A stretch of DNA of 64,000 bases from Chelonoidis abingdonii (lineage: Eukaryota; Chordata; Testudines; Testudinidae), in assembly GCF_003597395.2 (NCBI RefSeq), contig NC_133777.1, positions 56,613,833 to 56,677,832 of the forward strand, given 5' to 3'. Positions 22,968-33,655 of the stretch are shown in pieces; within the stretch, counting starts at the first letter, position 1, and every line of letters starts with the position of its first letter. The notes under the pieces are model-generated. The model made no database searches, was not told the origin of the DNA, and worked only from the letters and a program-made list of their open reading frames with translations. The position numbers and the translations under genes are program-made.

Positions 22968-25502
22968 TGGACACATAGATAAGCATGATATGTTGGGGAA
23001 GAGTCAACATGGCTTTTGTAAAGGGAAATCATACCTCGCCAATCTATCAATTCTTTGAGAGGCTCGACAAGGGTGATCTAGTGGATACAGTGTAATTGAA
23101 TTTTCAGAAAGCCTTCAACAAGGTCCTTCACCTTTCCTTTACTGTGTCTCTGCAAAGTAAGCAGTGATTGGATAAGAGGGAAGGTCCTCTCATGGATTAA
23201 TAACTGGATAAAAGATAGAAAACAAAAGGACAGGAATAGTCAGTTTTCACAGTCGAGGTGGGTAAATAGCAGGGTCCTCTAAGGATCTGTACTGGGACCA
23301 GTGCTTTTCAACATAATCATAAATGATCTGGAAAGGGGAGTGAAAGTGTGGTGGCAACATTTCAGATAATACAAAATTACCCAAGACAATTAAGTCCAAA
23401 GCTGACTGCTAAAAGTTACAAAAGGATCTCACAAACTGGGTAACTGGGCAACAAAATGGCAGATGAAATTAAGTGTTGATAAGTGCAAAGTAATCCACAT
23501 TGGAAAACATAATTCCAATTATACATGTAACCCTTCTGCCCCTCTGAGTTGGCAGCAACAAGGGCCAGGTTCAGTATCCAGGGGTTCCGTTTCAATAACA
23601 CAAGGCATAACCGGCTCGAGCCCCCACCCAGTGACCTGGGACACTTACATACCACACCCTCCTGGGCGCCTCTAGGAGGCAATACTTCCCCTCTCGCAAG
23701 CACGGAGTCTGAGTGTAGCAAAATCTTTTTAATAAAGGAAGGAATCAATGCGGCATCCCATTGGAGAAACACCACAAACAGAGTTATAACACAAACCATA
23801 ACCCCCCCCAAGTACATTTGGCAATGTCCTTTTCCCCTTAGGGTCTTAAGTCCAATCACTCCAAAGTCCAACAACCCAAAAGTCTCTGGTCAATGCCACC
23901 CCAGAATTCAAGAGTCTATCTGTAGAGGTCCCTCCCCCCAGCCTGGGTGAAAGGGGCACCTTATGTGGTCCAGGGCCAACTGCCCTGCCTCTCCGTGGGT
24001 TCTGCTTCCGCCTTCTCCACGAACTGCTCCGCCTTACCAGCTGCTCCACTCTGCTCCTCCGGCCGTCCTCACAAACTGCTCCGCTCCACCAGCTGCCTCG
24101 TGAGCTGCTCCAGTTGTCCCTGCAAACTGCTCGGCTCCGCTCGCTCTGTGGGCTGCTCCACACGCCCCACAGCTACTCCGCTCTGCCAGCCGCTCCGCTC
24201 CACCAGCTGTCCCGTGGTTTGCTCCAGCCATCCCCACAAACTGCTCCACTCCGCCAGCTGCTCTGTTCCACAGTATAGCTTCAGGCTCCCCCACTAGTTA
24301 GCACAGTACTCAGTGCTCCCAGCTCAGTAATTTCAGCTCTTTTGTGATTTCAGCTCTTTTGTGATCTCAGCACATAGTAGGGGAGCCCAGTGCTAGTGCA
24401 CCATTAGCCCAAAGTGAGTTCAGCTCAGCAACCTGTATCTAGAGTCTTAAGGGAATAAAAAAAATCAACTCTGACATTCCACAGTGGAGAGAGGAGGGGG
24501 TGGAACTGGTGCTTCTGGCTCCACAAGGAGACTGCACCACCAGGCACAAATACCTATCCCCAACCTCTCTCAGTTCACTGGGTTTTGGAACCCAGTCCCT
24601 TGTCTAGCAAGTGTCCTTTAATTTATATTGAGACATTTCTGTCACAAAGCAGTCCCATAGTTCCTCATTCACACAATCAGGTGGCAACACCTTATCTATC
24701 CTGCCCCAACAATGAAGAAATTGGGGATCCCAGAAATGTCAAAATAACCATTCCCAGGCTCCTTGCTGGCTCCTTGCTGGGCGTGCCTATGCAAATATTT
24801 GAGACCTCACATTCCGGACATTCTTTCCACACTTCCCATAATTCACCACCAGATGTCAGGGCACAGCTCATCCTGACTCTGCTTACATCCACACAGAAGT
24901 GATGGGGTCTAAATTAGCTGTTACCACTCAAGAAAGACCTTGGAGTGGTCTATTGTAGATAGTTCTTTGAAAATACCTGCTCAATGTTAGTTTTTTGTTT
25001 GTTTGTTTTTTGAGTGCTGCTGCACAGTGTTAAACCATTAGGGAAGAGATAGATTAAAAAAACAGAAAATATCATAATTCTACTATATAAACCCATGGTA
25101 CACCCACATCTTGAATACTGCATGCAGTTCTGGTCAGCCATTCTCACAAAAAATATATTAAATTGGAAAGGATATAGAGAAGGGAACAAAAACAATTATG
25201 GATATAGAACAACTTCCATCTCAGGAGTGATCAAAAAGACTGAGACTATTCAGTTTAGAAAAAGGATGACTAAGGGACAATATGACAGAAATCTATAAAA
25301 TCATGATTGGTATGGAAAAAGTGAATAGGGAAGTGTTACTTATCCTTTCACTTAACACAAGAACTAGAAGTCACCTAGAGAGTAGTTTTAAAACAAACAT
25401 AAAGGAAGTACTTTATACAATGCACATTCAACCTGTAGAACTCATTGCTATAGGATGTTGTTAAAGCCAAAATATATTTGGATTAAAAAAGAATAGATAA
25501 TA
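22968..25502 (+). pseudogene. CR1 LINE split by an LTR insertion
   Basis: One CR1 copy in two parts, 22968-23525 and about 24896-25502. The first part starts within the RT (gttggggaagagtcaacatg), carries the GSVLGPVLFN-type motif near 23284-23320 and a frameshifted FADD box near 23365-23380, then reaches aaaacataattccaattatac. The second part resumes at gatggggtctaaattagctg, the next words of the CR1 sequence, and runs through cccacatcttgaatactgc, gacagaaatctataaaatca and gaggaagta-type words to attaaaaaagaatagataa. It is a different CR1 subfamily from the copy at 4205 and lacks its terminal 3' UTR. It carries many stops and frameshifts and is dead. Confidence 0.92.
23526..24895 (-). mobile_element. 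Solo LTR inserted in the CR1
   Basis: About 1.37 kb with LTR-style ends, TGTAACCC on the left and CATCCA or CATCCACACA on the right, so TG...CA. On the minus strand the element begins near TGGATGTAAGCAGAGTC and ends GGGTTACA. A TATA-like TATAAATTAAAGG lies near 24618-24630 on that strand. The host CR1 reads straight through on both sides, so the insertion is clear. The target duplication is ambiguous: TACA (23522-23525) against CACA (24892-24895). The stretch 24000-24290 is a degenerate tandem array of aactgctccgctcc/accagctg words. No gag, pol or env sequence was recognised. The frames at 23549-24294 lie on both strands of this array and are not genes. Confidence 0.82.
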
Positions 25503-27536
25503 CATCTAGTGCACAGTCTGGCATTTTTTCCAGTTTAAATAGCAAAAGCAAGCATGCTTAATAAGTGTGGTAACTGTAACTCTGAAAAAGATTAAATCCA
25601 TGTTAAAATTATCTTGGCCATAGGGTTTGCTTAGGGACATTCCCTTAATTATATCTTTAATTTCTCATAGAGGCACAGGCCTAATTATTTCTTTTCTCCG
25701 TTAGGAAAAATTGAGGGAAACATGATAATAGATTTAAAGCTACTGCCTCATCTTAATAGTTTTGGGGTTTTTGAGTAAACTTTACTTTTGTTAATATCTA
25801 GAGTCTCAGGAAGATAATGGCCTTGTAAGTCATTAATAGCAGCAACCATTGATTATCATATCGGATTTCAAAAGTCAAGTCAGAAGGTGGCCAGTTTAGT
25901 TTTGATACACATGCTTTCGTCTATGCTATGATCTTACTAGCTCTGCTAGTATAAGCTACTCAGAGCAGTCTTTGTATGAGAGCGCTCCTTATAAATCCCA
26001 GGTTTAACTGAATCCTGAGCTGAGACAATTTGGCTCTCCCATAGTTGATTATTTTCCTCTGTTAAATGACTTGAGCATAATGCATTTTCAAACAATACAA
26101 TATCATACAATTTTTCTACTGCTTTAAATATACATAGAATATTTTAGTACCACTTACTGCATTGTGTATGCCTGATAAAGAGAGATTGGGAGAATTACTA
26201 TATGAAAACGTATGCAATATACTGCACATAGACATCATACTACAATAGTATAACACAAGTTATAGCGAAGGTATGCTTCCATTTGCAGAAGTTTAGAATT
26301 AAATTACAGCACTAACTTTCAATGACTACTACATTATTAGTGGTGTTTCATTAATATATTACTGTGTATAAAAATCATAATTCACTGTTACTCTGTGGTA
26401 CTTTATAATGAACTGTCCTGCACATCCCAGACTGTCTGGACATTACTATAGCAGTTCTTCTGTACTGTGCAGAGGAAACCTGTATCCATGTCCTTATAAA
26501 GTCCATAGGAATCCTTGCCTCAGCCTCACCCTAGGTGGCTATCCTGTTCCCTGAAAAATTCATTTAGATGTCCATGTATGTACAGAATATCCTTTCTTAG
26601 GTGCACACTTAATGAGCTTAGCAAAAACAGAAACATGCCTCCTCCACCCTACTGCACATGCTCAGAACCTGCTTTTCAAATGCTCACAAATCAGTCAAAT
26701 CAAAACCAATTTCTTACGAACTAAGACCATGCACTGCTCCTTGGTGAAGTCTATTTAAATGTCAGATTCAGCTTTCCGCCCAGCAATAAGAATGCTTTTA
26801 AAAATGTTTGCTCAAACTTTCCAGAAAAATTCATTTGGGGGCAAAAATTAAAAATGGAAAAATTTAGCCCAAGAGGGAAGGGGTTTAGGAAGTCAAGAGC
26901 AACTGTAAATAGGTGGTTATATTGGAAAGTATTATGCCACCTAATTATATCTGGTAACCAGCCTTCTCTTATAACAATTTGTTCATCCACACCTGAAGTA
27001 ATGCTATGATGATGTATATCATATTTATTATTTGTTTTTAAATCTGTCATGAATTAGTGATTCCTGTTCAAAAATTTAGAAAATAGGTCACTATACCACT
27101 TTGAATAGACATATAAGAAAAAATTATTTACAAATAACTGGATAAATAGCTTGGAGCCTGATTTTAAATAAAACAAGGCAACTTGTGTAACTTGCAGCAT
27201 GACAAACCCTTTATCATGGACTTTAAGACCCACTCCCCCAAACAAACTATAGTTTAAATTTCTATTGAAAACATAAGAGCTAATCTTACAACAATGATAG
27301 GATGTTTTTCCTATGTATAATAAAGTATGAAAGTCATATGTTACACTCTGAAAAATCAACAATGCCTCCAAATCCCCATTTGTGATTACCAGAATAGCTC
27401 TTGCTCAGGTATTTAAAGTCTGGCTCCTTTTCACATAACCTACTAGTTATTCTTACTATCAATACTCAGCACAATAGGACTATTGCCAGTTGATTAGGAT
27501 ATTGCATAATTCTTTAAAGAGAATTAGTATATTATA
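25503..27536. other. AT-rich unassigned DNA
   Basis: Two kilobases with no gene or repeat family recognised. Short frames on both strands (26515-26724, 26751-27050, 27054-27371) have no motifs. Confidence 0.45.
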
Positions 27537-27861
27537 AGTTAAATTGGGGGTAGGCAACCTATGGCATGCGTGCCGAAGACAGCACGCAAGCTGATTTTCA
27601 GTGGCACTCACGCTGCCTGGGTCCTGGCCACCAGTCCAGGGGGCTCTGCATTTTAATTTAATTTTAAATGAAGTTTCTTAAACATTTTAAAAACCTTATT
27701 TACTTTACATACAACAATAGTTTAGTTATATATTATAGACTTTTAGAAATATCTTCTAAAAATGTTAAAATGTATTACTGGCACGCAAAACCTTAAATTA
27801 GAGTGAATAAATGAAGACTCGGCACACTGCTTCTGAAAGGTTGTCAACCCCTGAGTTAAAT
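27537..27861 (+). mobile_element. hAT MITE with exact 8-bp TSD (GTAGGCAACC family, copy 1)
   Basis: Element 27545-27853, beginning tgggggtaggcaacctatgg and ending ggttgtcaacccctg. The target 8-mer agttaaat is exactly repeated at 27537-27544 and 27854-27861. The interior holds attttcagtggcactcacgc, the complementary-looking AT-rich middle, and aattagagtgaataaatgaa. The same family lies inverted at 32321-32611. Non-autonomous and non-coding. Confidence 0.94.
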
Positions 27862-28459
27862 GATGACACTATCTTACAAAAAATTCTAATTAGCTCAATA
27901 AAAATGGAAAAAAAGCACCTTAAAGATATGAAACTGTCCAAGCAGGCAACAAGAGTATGAATTCACTTTAGTCACTTAATGCCATATTTTCAAAGGAACC
28001 CCCTAAATTGTAGCAGCAAAATTTGCAAGTGCATCTGTCTGCATGCATAAAATTGGCAATTTAGTACATAAATGCCCATCCGATCACACAGTGCATACAT
28101 GTCAGTCCCATACATGGAATGAAGTCCCTGCTTTTAGCCATCTTGCCATTTTATTCTGCGAAGATAAACTCATAGTGTATCTAATCTCCTTTGACATCCT
28201 GACCACCTTCTGGCAGAGACTTTTCTCCTGCAGTGAAATACAGTGAGATTTCAGGTGACAATAATGCATCTGTAACTTATGAATGAAAAGTTTGCCCAGC
28301 ACTACTGTTTGCAATAACAGTGGATGTGCCATTATTACCATGTGCGCTTCCATGCAGTGTCAGCTCCCCAAACTGAACTCTCATCCTGCAACCCCCTCCT
28401 CACTCTTCAGTTACCCAATTTCCCACTATCATTGTAGCTGATATGCCACGGAGCAATAT
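27862..28459. other. Unassigned DNA
   Basis: About 600 bp with no recognised feature. Confidence 0.4.
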
Positions 28460-30300
28460 ACAATCATTTACTCCTGGGGGCATTCTGTGCCAAATAATTA
28501 AAAATACCGCACACGATATTTTAAAGGTCTGCAAAATTCCGCAAATTTTATTTGTCAAAATAACACTACATAATCACCAGTTTCAATTATTTTGGAAATT
28601 TATTTCAGAATACCTGTCAGCAAGTACGTCTGTAACAATACAGACACACACAAAAATTCCCCCAGGATTAGAAAGTTAAAGAAACCCCTGTGACATTGTA
28701 CTCCATAATGTTTTATGGAAATATTGTTATGAGTGTGAATATAATTTAACTGGAATATGCTTCATGGAAAAGGTCTCTTGTAAGGTATCATTACAAAGCT
28801 TATGATCCACTGAGTGTGTTCATCTTATTTGTTTGCATGTATTATTTCTATGTATAAAGTTAGGACAATAAGATATAAACTTGTATTACTGATGTAAACC
28901 CATTAAGTGGAAGCCATAAAGGGTGCTTCAGAATCAATGACCTGTAAATGGCATTGTTTACTTGCAAACCTCCCTGGGTACATGTGAGCCAGCCATCGAA
29001 GAATGGAGGCTGGGCTCTTCCAGGACATGTGAACATGTCAGCTGATCCTAGAATTCATCTTAAACCTGGGCCTTTTCCATTTAGAAGGAGAGGTGGGAAC
29101 CCAGAGAGATAAAAGATTCCCACCTTGTGCCAAAGCTATAAAAGCAGGTGGAACAGAACAAAGGTAGTTGCCAGTCATGGGAATACCCCTAATTTCCACC
29201 TAAGATGTCTGCTGGAACTAACAAGGACTGTACTGGGGAAAGGATTGGTCCCAGATGAAGAAGGAGTCTAGTCTGTGAAGAAGCTTATTGGAACATCTCT
29301 GAGGGTGAGATTTAACTTTATAAAGTTTCTTAATGTATTAAGCTTAGACTTGCGTGTTTTTGCTTTATTTTGCTTAGTGACTTGCTTTGTTCTGTCATTA
29401 CTTGAATCTTACTTTTTATTCTTAATAAAATCACTTTTGTTTATTAATTAACCTAGAGTAAGTGATTAATAAATCAGTAATACAAGCTGTGCATCTCTAT
29501 CAGTGATATAGAGGGCGGACAATTTATGAGTTTACCCTGTATAAGCTTTATACAGAGTAAAATTGATTTATTTGGGGTTTGGATCCCATTGGGAACTGGG
29601 TGTCTGGGTGCTGGAGATAGGTGACCTGATGAGCAGTTTTTGGTTAAAGTGTGCAGCTTTGGGGGCATGGACCAGACCTGGTTTTGTGTTGCAGCAGGCT
29701 ACCATGTCTGGCTCAAACTAGGCAGGGTTTTGGAGTCACACGCTGGTAGGGAAAATGGGTTCAGAGGTAACTTAGCACATCAGGTGACAGTCTCAAGGGA
29801 GTCTCTGTGATCGAACCCATCCAAAACCCCTATGACAACCCAGTTCCTGTTTCTCTGCCCCTTCCCCCTAGAACCCAGCCACGAGGCCTTTCCCAGATAT
29901 CTGCACCCCCTCCCCCTCAGAGCCCAGATACCTGTCCCCTCTCTCTCCCAGAGCCCAGCCATAGACCCCCCCCCAGCCCAGACACTCGCCCCCCTCTCCC
30001 CTGAGCCCAGGGATCCAGAGGGAGAAACAGCCTGATGCTCAGTCCCAGGCTTGCAGGGAATTTCCTGTGTGCCACTGTCTCCCTCCCTCAGACTGTGCTG
30101 GGACCTGCAGCTGCCAGAAGCCTTCTAGCTCCCTGCCCTGCCCCACCCTTCCAGCACTGTCCTCTATGTTGGAGCTGGGCTCTGCCAGGTCCAGTGGCCC
30201 CTAGTGGTGGCCAGCAGCACTACAGCCCACTTCTGTGCACACAAGGTTAATTTTAAAAAATTTTGCATTGGTGCAGAATTCCCTCAGGAACAACAATCCT
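28460..30300 (+). mobile_element. hAT element split by a solo LTR
   Basis: The outer element occupies 28468-28688 and 29831-30292. Its left end tactcctgggggcattctgtg is mirrored at the right by gcagaattccctcaggaaca, an inverted terminal repeat of roughly 20 bp. Flanking 8-mers acaatcat (28460-28467) and acaatcct (30293-30300) match at seven of eight, as expected for hAT. The right interior (29835-30240) is C-rich with repeated cagagcccag/ccctctccc words, giving false frames at 29807-30250. The sequence aaacccc continues across the LTR insertion, so the two pieces belong together. Autonomous or not cannot be told; no transposase sequence is visible. Confidence 0.85.
28682..29830 (+). mobile_element. 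Solo LTR with duplicated target, inside the hAT
   Basis: A complete LTR of 1,135 bp at 28689-29823, starting TGTGACATTGTACTCC and ending GAACCCATCCA. A TATA box tataaaag lies at 29137-29144 and a polyadenylation signal AATAAA at 29424-29429, in the right order for a plus-strand LTR (U3-R-U5). The sequence aaacccc is present on both sides (28682-28688 and 29824-29830). The true duplication is probably 4-6 bp within this. No internal region remains, so it arose by recombination between two LTRs. I recall the family as a common turtle LTR; ERV or Gypsy-like assignment needs a database. Confidence 0.88.
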
Positions 30301-31495
30301 CCATAGGTAATAGCTCATGAATTTGGTTAAGCTCATGGGCTGGAACATGTCCCTTGATCTATATAGAAAGCAGTCCTTCATGTGTAGAACAGTCCCTTAT
30401 GCATGAAAAGGTGATTCAGCTGCATCCGCAACTCTGTGAAGTCCAGGGCCTGTGCTGGTGGGGCAGAGATTGGGTGGGACTAGTAGACAGGCTGAGGCCC
30501 ATATTCCCCTTCTAGCACTATGGAAATTTCCTGGAAAGATAATACAGTTTCAGTCTGTGCTACTTATTCCACATAGTCCCCAGTCCCTGCTCACATGTCC
30601 CAGCCTTTATAAAAACAGGGATCAGGGACAGAATGAAAGGTTGCCGTGAAAATTGCCAGAGAAGCAGAATTTGCTCTGCTAAGGAAGATTCTCTTATGTG
30701 GTGGATGCTCATCTGTTCACATGTGAATTGAGTCTGGATGCTAATGTGATCTTAAAGGGGATTTCTAATGATGGTAAATGCACTTGAGCAACCTTAACTA
30801 AAAGTTAAGTTTTTAAGATGTGGGAACACAGATGTGGAGACAGGATGACTCTCACACACAGACTGCCATCTCACTCCTACAGCACCAGTGTAAGGCCAAT
30901 GTCAGTGAGATCAGAATGGGATCTGTCACTGCTGTATACAGAAGCATGAGTCACCATTTCTGTTAAGCTCACATGACAGTGAATTTGTACACTAATCACC
31001 TGAGCTCCCATAGAGATAATACTTTGTCAGCATTGGGTCGGAAACAGTCAAATGACTTGTGTCATTTGCTGAGGGGAGGATAATAGAAACAGAAGCTGAG
31101 GAGACACTAGACCTCAGTCATCTGAAGTGAATGAACTCAGTGGAATGCTAGCAGAAAACAGGCATTTCTGATGGACTCAGGAGAGGGAAAATAGCAAAAA
31201 AACAAAGACAAAAAAACCAACTTTGCTAACTGGCTTACACATGACTCCTGTGACTACAACTGACAATACTAATGCAACACTAGTGTTTTTAAACCACCCT
31301 ATTAAATTGTGTCTATGGAGAACTCTGGAATACAAACTCTGAAAAATACTTTCTTTGAACATGATGCAGGAAGCACTAATTAATCTTTTCTTGAATTTGC
31401 AGCAGGAGAAGCTCTGAAACTGCAACAGTAACTGGCCTCATTTTCTGCAATACATTTTTAAAAAAAAATTTATTTATAAAAGATTTTGTGCTCAC
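30301..31495. other. Unassigned DNA with a possible ancient-repeat scrap
   Basis: No gene recognised. Around 30885-30925 the words caccagtgtaaggccaa and agtgagatcagaatggga suggest a remnant of the amniote foldback family with GTGTAAGTGAGATCAGAA. The rest is plain. Confidence 0.4.
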
Positions 31496-31572
31496 ATTGT
31501 GGATAAAATTCAGCCCTAATGTAAGTCAAAGTCAGTGGAGTTGCACTGCTCACACCAGCTCTGCATATGGAA
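31496..31572. repeat. Ancient palindromic repeat fragment
   Basis: aaaattcagccctaatgtaa, then agtcagtggagttgca and ctcacaccagctctgcatat, matching the family with GTCAATGGAGTTGCA. One arm only is clear. Confidence 0.4.
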
Positions 31573-32312
31573 CTCTGTTCTGTTTCCAAATGGTGATCTG
31601 CAACTTTATTTTAAATCTATTATCTACTGCTAATAATGAAAAAATAATCATAGAAAATTCCCAATGAATGTTAGTTTAAACAAATGTTTACCAAGGCAGG
31701 ATCACTGCCTGCTTTTATCTAAATAACCACATTCTTCACTTATCGTTTTCCATAATATAACATACAATGAAAATGGCATTAACTTTTTACATGTCGCTAC
31801 CCTATTCTATCATGGAAACATTACTATATAGTTGAAGTGCTTGAGAGCAGTGAGCCCCTATATAAACTCTTTAGTGGGGAATGGATATGCCATAAAGGGA
31901 TTTCTCACTATGGTAGGTAGAAATAGAGCAAGAAGACTCCAAAGAGGTACTGCATAAAGGCAAAGCAGAATGACAGTAAGTTTACACACACCTTCTGAAG
32001 CTGCTGAACAGTGAAACTGCCAATCCCAGCTTTTGCTCATATAAAGATAGGAAGACAGTTCCTATAACAAATTTGCCCCAGTGTACCCTGCAGGGATTCA
32101 TGTTGCAATTCTTTATTGATCTGTGTTAGGCATTATTCTGCCAGCTTGTAACACTGCAGTAAGGCAAGTCTATGTAAAGAAACGCGTAGCAAGAGAACTA
32201 CGATAGCTCATCTTTCCACATGCTGTATATACCAAACACATGGGGAACATCTTGCAGATATGCAACTGACAAAATAGCTAAATCTTACGTTTTTATTTAT
32301 TTTACAATTACT
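31573..32312. other. Unassigned DNA
   Basis: AT-rich, no gene or named repeat recognised. Confidence 0.4.
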
Positions 32313-32619
32313 ATATAGACCAGAGGTAGGCAACCTTTCAGAAGTGGTGTGCCAAGTCTTCATTTATTCACTCTAATTTAAGGTTTCGCGTGCCGGTAAT
32401 ACATTTTAACATTTTAGAAGGTCTCTTTCTATGTCTATAATATATAACTAAACTATTGTTGATGTAAAATAAATAAGGTTTTTAAAATGTTTAAGAAGCT
32501 TCATTTAAAATTAAATTAAAATGCAGAGCCCTCCGGACTGGTGGCCAGGACCCCGGCAGTGTGAGCGCCACTGAAAATCAGCTCGCGGGCCGAACAGGTT
32601 GCGTACCCCTGATATAGAC
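32313..32619 (-). mobile_element. hAT MITE with exact 8-bp TSD (GTAGGCAACC family, copy 2, inverted)
   Basis: Element 32321-32611, beginning cagaggtaggcaacctttca and ending aggttgcgtacccctg. The 8-mer atatagac is repeated without mismatch at 32313-32320 and 32612-32619. Its interior is the reverse complement of the copy at 27545-27853 (for example ttcatttattcactctaatt and gccactgaaaatcagctcg). Both copies are full length; they lie about 4.5 kb apart in opposite orientation. Confidence 0.95.
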
Positions 32620-32732
32620 AATGGGCCAGATTTGGGGCCCTGCTAAAGCTTCATTGTGCAGCTCCTGAGGCTGCTTGCTGCCAGTTATACCACAAGACTG
32701 GCCCAGCATTTAGTAGGCCAAAGATCAGGAGG

Positions 32733-33545
32733 CCATAAAGCAGAGGTGGGCAAACTACGACCCGCAGAACTGTCCTGGCTGGCCCTTGAGCTCCTGGCCC
32801 GGGAGACTAGCCCCCAGCCCCTCCCCTGCTGTTCCCCCTCCCCTGCAGTCTCAGCTCGCTCGGCTTTGCCACCGGCTCAGTGCTCTGGCAGCGGGGCTGT
32901 GAGCTCCTGGGGCAGCACAGCTACAGAGCCCGGCTTGACCTGGTCTCTGTGCTGTGTGGTGGTGGTGGCAGCGGCGGCGTGGCCTGGCTCCAGCCAGGCA
33001 TCACGGCTGTAGCACCGCCAGCCACCGGTGCTCCAGGCAGCATGGTAAGGGGGTACGGAGCAGGGGGGGTTGGATAAAGGGCAGGGGAGTTTGAGGTGGT
33101 GGTCAGGGGGCGGGGATGTGGATAGGGGTCAGGGTGGTTGGGGGAACAGGGGGTTGAATGGTGGCAGAGGTCCCGGGGGCGCAGTCAGCAAGGAGGGGGG
33201 GTTGGATGAGGCGGTAGGGGACAGTCAGGGGACAGGGAGAAGGGGTGGTTGGATGGGGCAGGGTTCCTGGAGGGGCCGTCAGGAATGAGAGGAGGGGTTG
33301 ATGGGGTGGAAGAAATCCCGGGACGGTCAGGAGACAAGGAGTGGGGGTGTGTGGATGGGGCAGGGGTCCCGGGGCGGGGGCTGTCAGGGAACAGGGTGGG
33401 TTCGATGGGGCAGGAATCCCGGGGAGTGGGACAGATAGGAGGTGGGCACTGGGCCACAACCCCCTCTCCTAACCAGCCCTCCATACAGTTTACGAAACCC
33501 AATGCGACCCTCAGGCCAAAAAGTTTGCCTGCCCCTGCCATAAAG
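32733..33545 (+). mobile_element. 797-bp hAT element with internal minisatellite and exact 8-bp TSD
   Basis: Element 32741-33537, starting CAGAGGTGGGCAAACTACG and ending AAAAAGTTTGCCTGCCCCTG, which are inverted termini. The 8-mer ccataaag is exact at 32733-32740 and 33538-33545. Between about 33060 and 33440 is an imperfect tandem array with a period near 50 bp, each unit containing gttggatgggg, caggggtcccgggg and gtcaggggacaggg variants. The stop-poor GC-rich sequence gives frames of up to 118 codons on both strands, none with a recognisable domain. The family is typical of turtle genomes from memory. Confidence 0.93.
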
Positions 33546-33655
33546 GTAGCTCAGTAGCATCCCTTACTGTGGAGTATTGTCCCCTCCCGAAGCACTGGTG
33601 GAGAATGACATGAACCTGAAGCAAAGACCAGGGATAGAGCTCAGAGCTTCCCTGT

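Noticed and set aside
23416..24297. Frames of up to 152 codons on both strands, some rich in Ser/Cys/Leu
   Set aside because: They cover a CR1-LTR junction and the tandem CT/GC-rich part of the LTR; no retroviral protein motif is present.
32656..33557. Pro/Gly-rich frames up to 118 codons that could suggest a collagen-like protein
   Set aside because: They translate the internal minisatellite of a hAT element on both strands.
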